Counted from the stretch's first letter, positions 1-5,693 are shown. The stretch: DNA of 13,400 nucleotides from T1Sed10-7 sp047921175 (GCA_047921175.1 JBLRWQ010000077.1:1-13400), one strand, 5' to 3'. Notes: generated by a model not told the origin, from the letters alone. Numbers and translations: made by a program.

Positions 1-392
1 TCGAGGAGTTCCTCGGCGACGAGCGGGGACTCAAGCGCCTGTCGCTCATCGAGGCACAGGAGGCCGACCTGGTCCGCGGGCCCGTGGTCGACGCCCACGC
101 GAGCGTCGAGGAGGCGCGTCGGATCGCGGCCGAGGAGGGCGTCGACTGGGTCGGGGTGCTCGACGGGGAGCGGTTGCGCGGCTGGATGTGGGTCCGTGAC
201 CTCGACCCGGCCCGCGAGGTCGGCGCCACCCACACCCGCGACTTCCGCGTGTGGATCCAGGGGCACGAGTCGCTGCGCACCGCGGTGGATGCGATCGTCA
301 ACACGCGCAACCAGGTGGCGGTGGTGTTCGAGGACGACCAGTACCTCGGCATGCTCTTCATCGAGAACGTCAGCCGCGAGCTGCTGCGATGA
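1..392 (+). CDS. Osmoprotectant ABC importer ATP-binding protein, C-terminal part with CBS domains (5' partial)
   Basis: This is the C-terminal end of the cytoplasmic ATPase subunit of a glycine betaine/choline-type (OpuCA/ProV) importer. The frame is open from base 3 and ends at TGA 390-392; the ATPase domain lies before the window. The first visible residues, EEFLGDERGLKRLSL, match the segment that links the ATPase domain to the tandem CBS domains in OpuCA proteins. Two CBS-like repeats follow, one around VVDAHASVEEARRIAAEEGV and one around HESLRTAVDAIV, each ending in a hydrophobic strand plus an acidic turn. In this family the CBS pair senses ionic strength or nucleotides and gates transport. 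The stop overlaps the next gene's ATG (ATGA at 389-392), so translation is probably coupled to the permease. Family assignment is firm; the exact substrate is not determinable. Confidence 0.85.
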   Translation, partial: EEFLGDERGLKRLSLIEAQEADLVRGPVVDAHASVEEARRIAAEEGVDWVGVLDGERLRGWMWVRDLDPAREVGATHTRDFRVWIQGHESLRTAVDAIVNTRNQVAVVFEDDQYLGMLFIENVSRELLR

Positions 393-1069
393 CCGTGCTG
401 GCGCAGCTGTCCCGGCCGCTGTGGGAGCCGCAGTGGATCGGCGACAACCTCGACGGGATCCTCGCCGCCCTGTCGGAGCACGTGCGGCTGACCGCGGTGT
501 CGGTCGGGATCGGGCTGGTGCTGTCGCTGGTGCTGGCGGTGGTCGGGATCCGCAACCGCCGGCTGCTCGGCCCCATCTACGCCTTCGGGGGGCTGCTGTA
601 CACGATCCCGGCGCTGGCGCTGTTCGCGTTCCTGCGGCCGATCCTCGGCATCGGGGACGCGATGGCGATCACCGCGCTGACCTCGTACACGATCCTGATC
701 CTGGTCCGCAACATCGTCAGTGCGCTGGACGGGGTGCCCGCGGAGGTGCGCGAGGCCGCCGACGGGATGGGCTACCGGCCGGTGCGCCGGTTCATCGAGA
801 TCGAGCTGCCGCTGGCCCTGCCGGTCATCATCGCCGGCATCCGCATCGCCACCGTGACCGTCATCGGGCTGGTGACGGTGACCGCGCTGATCGGCCGCGG
901 CGGGCTCGGGGCCTACATCCTGACCGGGATCCGGCTCACCACCCTGCACCCGACGATGATCCTGGTGGGCACGTTCCTGTCGGTCGTGCTGGCGCTGGTG
1001 GTGGACCTGTCGCTGCTGGCGCTGGAGAAGGCGCTCACGCCCTGGTCGCGGCGGAAGGCGACCGTATGA
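389..1069 (+). CDS. Osmoprotectant ABC importer permease (OpuCB/ProW type)
   Basis: A 226-residue inner-membrane permease of the binding-protein-dependent transport family. It is rich in hydrophobic segments: about residues 35-55 (LTAVSVGIGLVLSLVLAVVG), 65-85 (IYAFGGLLYTIPALALFAF), 90-110, 150-180 and 190-215. The EAA loop that docks on the ATPase is clear from residue 122 (EAADGMGY, then IELPLALPVI). The start is the ATG at 389, which overlaps the ATPase stop; earlier in-frame starts lie inside the ATPase gene. Its stop overlaps the next permease start (ATGA 1066-1069). The gene forms one operon with the ATPase and the second permease. The two permeases are expected to pair in the membrane to import betaine, choline or carnitine under osmotic stress. 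Confidence 0.88.
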   Translation: MTVLAQLSRPLWEPQWIGDNLDGILAALSEHVRLTAVSVGIGLVLSLVLAVVGIRNRRLLGPIYAFGGLLYTIPALALFAFLRPILGIGDAMAITALTSYTILILVRNIVSALDGVPAEVREAADGMGYRPVRRFIEIELPLALPVIIAGIRIATVTVIGLVTVTALIGRGGLGAYILTGIRLTTLHPTMILVGTFLSVVLALVVDLSLLALEKALTPWSRRKATV

Positions 1070-1809
1070 CCGCCTACCTGGTCGACATGGTCGAGTGGTT
1101 CGGCGTGGACGGGCGCTGGTCGTTCCTCGACGGGAACGGGGTGCCGTTCCGGGTCATCCAGCACGTCTGGCTCACCCTGCTGGCGATGGTGCTGGCCGTG
1201 GTGATCGCGCTGCCGCCGGCGCTCAAGCTCGCCCACGATCGCCGGGCCGAGGCGCTGGCGTCCGGGCTGGTCAACCTCGGGCGGGCCATCCCGTCCTTCG
1301 GGCTGATCGTGGTGTTCTTCGTGCTGGCCGCCCGGGTCGACTGGATCGGCACCCGGCACCCGCCGCTGGTGGTGGCGCTGGTCGCGCTGGCGCTCCCGCC
1401 GATCTTCACCAACGCCTACACCGCGATCCGGGAGGTCGACGCCGGCATCGTCGAGGCCTCCCGCGGCATGGGCTACACGGAACGGCAGCTGCTGCGCGAG
1501 GTGGAGGTCCCGCTGGCCTCCCCCGTCATCATGGCGGGCCTCAGGATCGCGTTCCTGCAGGTCATCGCCACCGTCGCGATCGGGGCGATCGTGACCAACA
1601 CCGGCGGGGTCGGCTACTTCATCGTGCGCGGGTTCGCGCAGGGGGCGACGGGACGCGCGGAGGTGCTCGCCGGGGCGCTGCTGCTGGCGGCGCTGACGTT
1701 GTTGGCGGACCTGGTCTTCACGAGGGTCGAGCGCCGACTGATCCCGCACGGGGTCGTGGACAACGCGGGTCTGGCTGCTGTCGCAAGCCGGGCGGGTGCG
1801 GCGGGCTGA
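1066..1809 (+). CDS. Osmoprotectant ABC importer permease (OpuCD/ProZ type)
   Basis: A 247-residue second permease subunit of the same importer. After a short N-terminal segment it has hydrophobic helices around VWLTLLAMVLAVVIALPPAL, FGLIVVFFVLAARV, LVVALVALALPPIFTNAY, VIATVAIGAIV and LLAALTLLADLVF. A slightly degenerate EAA loop begins at residue 130 (EASRGMGY, then EVPLASPVI). The ATG at 1066 overlaps the previous stop, which fixes the start. Such operons often continue with the substrate-binding lipoprotein; here the next gene on the strand is instead a TA antitoxin 113 bp away. The C-terminal tail, from about NAGLAAVASRAGAAG, is alanine-rich and low in complexity. Whether this is the OpuCB-like or OpuCD-like partner is an inference from gene order only. 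Confidence 0.87.
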   Translation: MTAYLVDMVEWFGVDGRWSFLDGNGVPFRVIQHVWLTLLAMVLAVVIALPPALKLAHDRRAEALASGLVNLGRAIPSFGLIVVFFVLAARVDWIGTRHPPLVVALVALALPPIFTNAYTAIREVDAGIVEASRGMGYTERQLLREVEVPLASPVIMAGLRIAFLQVIATVAIGAIVTNTGGVGYFIVRGFAQGATGRAEVLAGALLLAALTLLADLVFTRVERRLIPHGVVDNAGLAAVASRAGAAG

Positions 1810-1889
1810 CCTCGACCGGTTCGCCTGTCGTTGGCCGGAGCCGGTCCACAGGGCAGCGACGTGCACAGCAACGCGTACCTCGCCTGCGC

Positions 1890-1916
1890 TACAGTGCGGT
1901 GCATCTGGTTGAGGAG
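1890..1916 (+). promoter_or_regulatory. Candidate -10 box and Shine-Dalgarno for the first TA module
   Basis: TACAGT at 1890-1895 fits the TAnnnT pattern of a primary-sigma -10 box, and GAGGAG at 1911-1916 is a good Shine-Dalgarno site 6 bases before the ATG at 1923. No convincing -35 box is seen at 16-18 bases upstream. The rest of the 1810-1922 gap holds nothing I can name. Confidence 0.35.
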
Positions 1917-1922
1917 TGTCCC

Positions 1923-2345
1923 ATGCCCACCGTCAGTACCTCCTTCCGGCTCGAGGAGTCGGTCAAGCAGCGCCTGGCGGACCACGCCCGCACCCTCGGC
2001 GTGACGACGACCGCTCTGCTGGAACAGCTCATCGTCGAGGGCCTCGTCGCTGCCGAGTTCCCTGGGATCATCTACCGCGGACCCTTCGGTGAACGCCGAG
2101 CAGGGCTGGCGGCGGGGCCGGACGTGTGGGAGATCGTCGCCCGGATCCAGGAGCTCCCCGGAACCGAGGAGGAGCGCATCGAGATCCTCATCGAAGAGTC
2201 GCCCCTCCACGCTCACCAGATCCGCCTCGCGCTCGATTTCGCCGCCCACCATCCTGACGAGGTCCGCGAACGGATCGAGCGAAATGAGCGCGCCCTGCTT
2301 GCTGCGATGCAGGCTGCAGAGGAGCGTCAGGCGTTCCTCGCATGA
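1923..2345 (+). CDS. Antitoxin with ribbon-helix-helix N-terminus and DUF433-like C-terminus
   Basis: A 140-residue acidic protein. Residues 1-45 (TVSTSFRLEESVKQRLADHA, then LGVTTTALLEQLIVEGL) have the beta strand plus two-helix pattern of a ribbon-helix-helix DNA-binding domain. Residues about 50-120 (PGIIYRGPFGERRAGLAAG, PDVWEIVARIQ, TEEERIEILIEESPLHAHQI, RLALDFAAHHPDEV) follow the order of DUF433 domains, whose genes commonly sit next to DUF5615 PIN-like toxins. Its 3' neighbour is such a toxin, and stop and start overlap (ATGA 2342-2345), typical of a TA operon. The expected role is to bind and neutralise the toxin and to repress the operon. The start is the ATG at 1923 with GAGGAG 6 bases upstream. 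The DUF433 assignment is by pattern memory and less certain than the N-terminal domain. Confidence 0.72.
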   Translation: MPTVSTSFRLEESVKQRLADHARTLGVTTTALLEQLIVEGLVAAEFPGIIYRGPFGERRAGLAAGPDVWEIVARIQELPGTEEERIEILIEESPLHAHQIRLALDFAAHHPDEVRERIERNERALLAAMQAAEERQAFLA

Positions 2346-2836
2346 AGTTGCTCCTCGATGAGATGTACCCGCCTCGCACAGCCGTGCACCTCCGCGATGT
2401 TCACGAGATCGACGCCGTTCACGTTCGGGAGCTCGGCCTCGACGGCAGCCGGGATGACGTGGTCGCTGAAGCCGCGATCGGGTCGCGTAGGGTCGTGGTG
2501 ACCGAGAACGCGCAGGACTTCGCTTCTTTCGCTGGCTTGACCGTGCTGGTTGTGCGCAAGCGACGCCTGCCCAACCGGGGGGCGCAAGCCAGCGCGCTTG
2601 CTGCCATCATCGCCCAATGGTCGCGGGAGGTTCCAGACCCGACGGAAGGGCTCCATTGGCCGAATCCGTCCCGGTACGGGGACCGCTACCCGCCTCGAGC
2701 CGGCGAGGAGGGCTTCGAGTCGGGCAACACCGCGAGCGCTGACCCGGGCATCTACACGCACCGCTCCTTCGACCTCGGCATCAACGTGGACGTGACCTGC
2801 GTCGGTGAGGTACTCGAAGCTCTGGAGCGAGCCTGA
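2342..2836 (+). CDS. PIN-like (DUF5615/Mut7-C type) toxin with unusual C-terminal extension
   Basis: A 164-residue protein. Residues 1-107 match the DUF5615 PIN-like pattern: LLLDE at 3-7, HVRELGL at 27-33, the acidic pair D38-D39 with E43, then VVVTENAQDF at 51-60, and an end of the PDPTEGLHWP type at 98-107. PIN-fold proteins are metal-dependent ribonucleases; the candidate metal ligands are D6, D38/D39, E55 and D59. The gene overlaps the upstream antitoxin by four bases, so a translation-coupled toxin is the natural reading. From memory, relatives of this type usually end near the HWP motif; this one continues 57 residues with no recognisable domain, which may be a lost stop codon or a real extra tail. 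RNA target unknown. Confidence 0.72.
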   Translation: MKLLLDEMYPPRTAVHLRDVHEIDAVHVRELGLDGSRDDVVAEAAIGSRRVVVTENAQDFASFAGLTVLVVRKRRLPNRGAQASALAAIIAQWSREVPDPTEGLHWPNPSRYGDRYPPRAGEEGFESGNTASADPGIYTHRSFDLGINVDVTCVGEVLEALERA

Positions 2837-2871
2837 CCTACGGAACAGGCCGAGCGGCCAGGGGGTTGCCT

Positions 2872-2900
2872 CCGTCGGCGCCGACGGGGCCTCCTACGCT
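2872..2900 (+). promoter_or_regulatory. Perfect palindrome and candidate -10 box upstream of the binding-protein gene
   Basis: CCGTCGGC (2872-2879) is followed directly by its reverse complement GCCGACGG (2880-2887), a perfect 16-bp palindrome. TACGCT at 2895-2900 could be a -10 box. The palindrome lies 36 bases after the toxin stop and 93 bases before the lipoprotein start, so it may be a regulator site at this promoter. With no loop it is a poor terminator. Function is inferred. Confidence 0.35.
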
Positions 2901-2980
2901 CGTCGTACCGTCTGGTCTCCCCCGCCGTCCCGAACGGCCCGCGAGACCGTGCCCGCGTGTTCCCCAGGAGAGGACCCCAG

Positions 2981-3910
2981 ATGTCCAGGCTACGTCCGAG
3001 CCGCCTGCTCACCCCCATCGCCGCACTCGCTTTGCTGCTCGCCGCCTGCGGCGGTGACGGCGCCCCCGACGCGGACGTCGACACCGGCGCCATCGAGGTG
3101 CCGGACGGCCCGACCATCACGGTCGCGTCCTTCAACTTCCCCGAGTCCACGATCCTCGCCGAGGTCTACGCGACCGCGCTCGAGGAGGCCGGCTACCCCG
3201 TCGAGCGTGAGCTGAACGTCGGCGCCCGCGAGTTGCTCTTCCCCGAGCTCGAGGAGGGCGGCATCGACCTGCTGCCGGAGTACCTCGGCTCGGCCATCGT
3301 CGTCGGCTTCGGCGGTGACGCACCATCGAGCGTCGACGAGGGCGTCGGCACCCTGCGCGAGCTGTTCGCCGACCTGGACGTCACCGTGCTGGAGCCCACC
3401 CCGGCCGCGAACTCGAACACCTTCGTGGTCCGCGCGGACTTCGCGGAGGAGAACGGTGTGACCTCCGTCGCCGACCTCGCGGGGCTCGGCGCCACGCTCG
3501 CCGGCCCGCCGGAGTGCGAGGGCCGTGACACCTGCTACCTCGGCCTGCAGACCGTCTACGGGCTCGACGACCTCGCCTTCGAGGCGATCGGTGAGGGCTC
3601 GGCCCGCCTGGTCGCGCTGACCGAGGACGACGCCCAGGTCATCCTGCTGTTCTCCACCGACGCCGTCCTCGCTGACGAGTCGCTGGTCGCGCTGGAGGAG
3701 CCGGAGGGCATGATCCCGCCGGAGAACATCACCCCGGTCCTGCGCACCGAGGTGGTGGAGGCGTACGGCGACGACCTCGTCGACCTGCTGGAGTCCGTCG
3801 GGTCCGCGATGAGCACCGAGGTGCTGATCGGCTTCAACGACCGCGCCAACCAGGGTGCCTCGCCGGACGAGATCGCCCGGGACTTCCTGACCGACATCGG
3901 CGTCCTGTGA
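2981..3910 (+). CDS. Osmoprotectant ABC importer substrate-binding lipoprotein (OpuCC/ProX type)
   Basis: A 309-residue extracytoplasmic binding protein. It starts with a lipoprotein signal peptide: basic MSRLRPSR, a hydrophobic core, and lipobox LAAC with the acylated Cys at residue 23. The mature part begins an OpuAC-type fold at TITVASFNFPESTILAEVYA. DLLPEYLGSA, with Y101, sits where relatives have an EYTGT-type ligand-pocket motif, and PAANSNTFVVR follows. It delivers betaine, choline or carnitine to the permeases encoded upstream. I chose the ATG at 2981 because AGGAGAGG (2966-2973) lies 7 bases before it; the earlier in-frame GTG at 2957 has no such site. The gene is separated from the rest of its operon by a TA module and probably has its own promoter. 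A terminator hairpin follows. Confidence 0.9.
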   Translation: MSRLRPSRLLTPIAALALLLAACGGDGAPDADVDTGAIEVPDGPTITVASFNFPESTILAEVYATALEEAGYPVERELNVGARELLFPELEEGGIDLLPEYLGSAIVVGFGGDAPSSVDEGVGTLRELFADLDVTVLEPTPAANSNTFVVRADFAEENGVTSVADLAGLGATLAGPPECEGRDTCYLGLQTVYGLDDLAFEAIGEGSARLVALTEDDAQVILLFSTDAVLADESLVALEEPEGMIPPENITPVLRTEVVEAYGDDLVDLLESVGSAMSTEVLIGFNDRANQGASPDEIARDFLTDIGVL

Positions 3911-3922
3911 CCCACGGAGCCG

Positions 3923-3998
3923 TCGCGGGGCGCGCTCCGCTCCCCGCGATCGGCACCGCAGCACCCGCGACGCCCGGACCACCCACGGTCCGGGCGTC
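3923..3998 (+). terminator. Tandem hairpins, probable transcription terminator after the binding-protein gene
   Basis: GACGCCCGGACC (3969-3980) and GGTCCGGGCGTC (3987-3998) form a perfect 12-bp stem with a 6-base loop. Just upstream, TCGCGGGG (3923-3930) pairs with CCCCGCGA (3942-3949). No T-run follows, as is common for hairpin terminators of high-GC actinobacteria. The position, 13-88 bases after the stop at 3910, fits termination. Confidence 0.65.
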
Positions 3999-4027
3999 GT
4001 CGCGTCCACCCGGCTCCGCGACATCTC

Positions 4028-4064
4028 TTGCGGTGCTGCATCCCGTGCTGCATGATGTGCAGCA
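4028..4064 (+). promoter_or_regulatory. Promoter and palindromic operator of the MazF-type module
   Basis: TTGCGG (4028-4033) and CATGAT (4051-4056), spaced by 17 bases, form a plausible -35/-10 pair. The -10 box sits inside the palindrome TGCTGCA-TGATG-TGCAGCA (4046-4064; 7-bp arms, 5-base centre), whose last base is the A of the ATG. A further TGCTGCA half-site lies at 4034-4040. Transcription would start at or next to the ATG, so the message may be leaderless, and a bound repressor would block both polymerase and start site. Confidence 0.6.
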
Positions 4065-4360
4065 TGGACACCTTGAACCGGAAGACCATCAACTTCGATC
4101 GCGCGGACACGCCGCCGGTCGCGCCGTTCCTCGACCAGGACTCCCCCGAGCACGCTGCCCTGGAGCGCCTGATCGGTGAACACCTCCCGTCCGACTCAGC
4201 GGCGCTTCGGGCACTCGTGCTGCTCGGCGCGGACCGTGTCCGTGAGACGCTCCTCGAGGAGGCCTACAACCGATCCGTCGATGGCGGGGATTTCGACGAG
4301 ACGAGGGCGTGGGTCGCTGCGACCACCCGCGCACGACGCCGCCGGCGCACCCCAGCGTGA
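4064..4360 (+). CDS. Putative antitoxin of the MazF-like module (family not recognised)
   Basis: A 98-residue protein. I do not recognise its family; the antitoxin call rests on position, since its stop overlaps the start of a MazF-like gene (GTGA 4357-4360) and a palindrome covers its start. Visible features are a polar N-terminus (MDTLNRKTINFDRADTPP), a central helical stretch around residues 26-70 (EHAALERLIGEHL, then ALRALVLLGADRVRETLLEE), and a very basic tail (TTRARRRRRTPA). The central part could be a small helical DNA-binding or dimerisation domain. The ATG at 4064 is preferred because the operator and promoter end there; an in-frame TTG at 4028 would add a cysteine-rich stretch overlapping the promoter and looks wrong. 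No Shine-Dalgarno is present, consistent with a leaderless start. Confidence 0.6.
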   Translation: MDTLNRKTINFDRADTPPVAPFLDQDSPEHAALERLIGEHLPSDSAALRALVLLGADRVRETLLEEAYNRSVDGGDFDETRAWVAATTRARRRRRTPA

Positions 4361-4692
4361 GCGCCCGGACCGAGCTGCTGCGGGGCAGTGTCTGGACGTT
4401 CCGCTACCTGGATGACGACGAGCCGAAACCGGTCGTCATCGTGTCCAACGATGGGCGCAACCGGTCCCGGTTCGCGTGGGTCCACGTGATCCGCATCACG
4501 ACCCGACCGAAGCGGCCGCTGCCGACCATCGTGGAGCTCAGCGACCGCGACGCGCCGCTCAGGGGACGAGCGATGGCCGACGAGCTCGAGCTCGTGCACA
4601 AGGACGACCTCGAGGATCGCCGCGGCCTGCTCTGCCCGGCCACCATGGACGCGATCGATCTGGCACTGCGCCGCGTCCTCGATCTGCGCTGA
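4357..4692 (+). CDS. MazF/PemK-like toxin
   Basis: A 111-residue protein with the layout of the PemK/MazF endoribonuclease family. RGSVWTFRY at residues 9-17 is the first strand, KPVVIVSNDGRN at 24-35 the second, HVIRITTRPKRPLPTIVEL at 43-61 the segment with the conserved Thr, and DELELVHKDDL the last strand region. MazF proteins cut mRNA or tRNA at short sequences. In typical members the second strand begins Arg-Pro and that Arg is catalytic; here the pair is Lys24-Pro25, while T48/T49 is kept, so activity may be changed. The start is a GTG that overlaps the antitoxin stop by four bases. No other start fits the coupling. Family confidence is good, catalytic status uncertain. Confidence 0.72.
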   Translation: MSARTELLRGSVWTFRYLDDDEPKPVVIVSNDGRNRSRFAWVHVIRITTRPKRPLPTIVELSDRDAPLRGRAMADELELVHKDDLEDRRGLLCPATMDAIDLALRRVLDLR

Positions 4693-4753
4693 CCCGAGCC
4701 GGCCCGCGCGTCTCCTCCACAGACGCCGCACCGGTTGCGATGTCCGACCCGGC

Positions 4754-4779
4754 ACGTACGCAACGTGCAGAGCGTACGT
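4754..4779 (+). promoter_or_regulatory. Inverted repeat, likely operator of the Phd-type module
   Basis: ACGTACGC (4754-4761) and GCGTACGT (4772-4779) are perfect inverted copies separated by 10 bases, ending 21 bases before the ATG at 4801. A third ACGTACGT lies inside the gene at 4826-4833. Phd antitoxins repress their own operons by binding such paired sites. A clear -10 box was not found. Confidence 0.5.
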
Positions 4780-4800
4780 CCGCTGGCGGCGAGGGTGTCG

Positions 4801-4980
4801 ATGGAGGAGCAACCGACCGCGACCGACGTACGTAGCGCATGGGCCGCGTCGCTGAACACCGCAGCCGAAGGCCGCCCCGTCCTGTTCCACCGCGGTGCGG
4901 AGGAGTTCGCCATCGTCCCCGCCTCGCTCCTACGCGCGCTGCTCCAGCGTGCGGTCCCGGCGCCGGAGGTCATCGCCTAG
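4801..4980 (+). CDS. Phd/YefM-like antitoxin, N-terminal half (cut by in-frame TAG)
   Basis: A 59-residue product ending at TAG 4978-4980. TATDVRSAWAASLNTAAEG, then RPVLFHRGAEEFAIVPASLL, follows the prevent-host-death pattern: an N-terminal strand and helix that bind DNA, then the turn and the AIVPA strand. Relatives I recall continue without a stop into a second domain, and the same frame after the TAG does encode that domain (4981-5229). The gene is therefore either broken by a nonsense change, possibly CAG to TAG, or now makes two polypeptides. The ATG at 4801 has GAGGG (4791-4795) 5 bases upstream; an in-frame TTG at 4735 would overlap the operator. The DNA-binding part alone could still repress the operon but may not neutralise the toxin. 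Confidence 0.65.
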   Translation: MEEQPTATDVRSAWAASLNTAAEGRPVLFHRGAEEFAIVPASLLRALLQRAVPAPEVIA

Positions 4981-4985
4981 GAGGA
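4979..4985 (+). promoter_or_regulatory. Shine-Dalgarno overlapping the TAG stop of the Phd half
   Basis: AGGAGGA (4979-4985) begins within the TAG codon (4978-4980) and lies 10 bases before an in-frame GTG at 4996. Ribosomes ending at the TAG would be placed to restart on the second half. It may be chance, as the bases also encode Glu-Asp in the unbroken frame. Confidence 0.4.
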
Positions 4986-4995
4986 CGGCTGGACG

Positions 4996-5229
4996 GTGCT
5001 GCTCCCGGGCCACCCGGTCGCGGCCGACGGGACGACCCTGGACGAGGCGGTGCGGGACGTCGTGGCCGCGCTGCAGGACTACGCCGACGCCTGGAACGAC
5101 CGGCTCCACCGGGCGCCGAACCACCAGCATGCTGCAGCGCTCGTGCAGCATGTCACGCTGTCGAGCGACGACGACCTGCTCGCCTGGGCGCGCGGGCCAC
5201 ACGACGGCCCCGCGCTGCAGCGGACGTGA
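4996..5229 (+). CDS. C-terminal half of the split Phd-type antitoxin (HicB-like domain)
   Basis: A 77-residue product if started at the GTG 4996. The frame is the same as the Phd half, and residues just before the GTG (EDGWT, from 4981) also fit the domain. LLPGHPVAADGTTLDEAVRDVV, then ALQDYADAWNDRL and APNHQHAAALVQHV, resembles the C-terminal domain of actinobacterial Phd-family antitoxins, with a HicB-like G-x-T-L-x-E-A helix start; this domain probably contacts the toxin. The stop overlaps the toxin start (GTGA 5226-5229), which shows that this segment is the true upstream partner of the toxin. It may be expressed by re-initiation after the TAG, or not at all if the antitoxin is a pseudogene. 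Confidence 0.55.
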   Translation: MLLPGHPVAADGTTLDEAVRDVVAALQDYADAWNDRLHRAPNHQHAAALVQHVTLSSDDDLLAWARGPHDGPALQRT

Positions 5230-5648
5230 GTCGTCCCTGGCCGACCCCGACCCGGGCTGACCATGCACGGTTCGTGGACACCGAGGGCTGGACGCCGGTC
5301 CCGTCCTCCCACCACGGGACCCACGAGCTCGCGCTGCCCGATGGGACGGTCCTCAGGACCCGCATCTCCCGTCCCCCCGACCGGACGACCTACGGCGCTC
5401 GGATGTGGGCCCACATCCTCCGAGACCCGCTCGCCGTCACCGAGGAGGCGTTCGGGGCGTGCGTGCGTGGCGGCCTCACCCCGGACCGCGGGACCGACGG
5501 CGCTCCCGAGGACCTCGGTGACCGCATCCCGTTGGACGTCGTCCGTCTGCTGCTTGAGCGGGTCGGGCTGACCCGTCAACGGATCCGCGGGATGACACGG
5601 GAGCAGGCCATCGCCCGCCTCAACGAGCACTGGTCGACCGGCCGCTGA
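5226..5648 (+). CDS. Toxin of the 'cytotoxic translational repressor' type paired with Phd antitoxin
   Basis: A 140-residue protein. The segment from DHARFVDTEGWTPVPSS to THELALPDGTVLRTRISRP and RTTYG, then MWAHILRDPLAVTEEAFGAC and the PDRG motif, matches from memory an actinobacterial family annotated as cytotoxic translational repressor of a TA system. The GWTPV...H and DG..LRTR.S elements resemble the small beta-rich RNA-binding folds of HicA/RelE-type toxins, but I cannot assign catalytic residues. The GTG start at 5226 overlaps the upstream stop by four bases. The C-terminal half (IPLDVVRLLLERVGLTRQRI, then MTREQAIARLNEHW) looks helical. If the antitoxin upstream is really broken, this toxin should be inactive or held by a partner elsewhere; the reading frame itself is intact. 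Confidence 0.68.
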   Translation: MSRPWPTPTRADHARFVDTEGWTPVPSSHHGTHELALPDGTVLRTRISRPPDRTTYGARMWAHILRDPLAVTEEAFGACVRGGLTPDRGTDGAPEDLGDRIPLDVVRLLLERVGLTRQRIRGMTREQAIARLNEHWSTGR

Positions 5649-5693
5649 ACCCGAGCACCCGTCCCGGCGTCGTCGTGGCTGCGGGCCGGTCAC

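Noticed and set aside
196..1065. Long alternative + frame over the ATPase end and first permease
   Set aside because: It overlaps well-supported genes in another frame; only its part from 1066 is the second permease.
1814..1847. Loose inverted repeat GACCGG...CCGGTC in the gap before the first TA module as a terminator or operator
   Set aside because: Arms of 6 bp with a loop of about 20 bases are weak evidence in GC-rich sequence.
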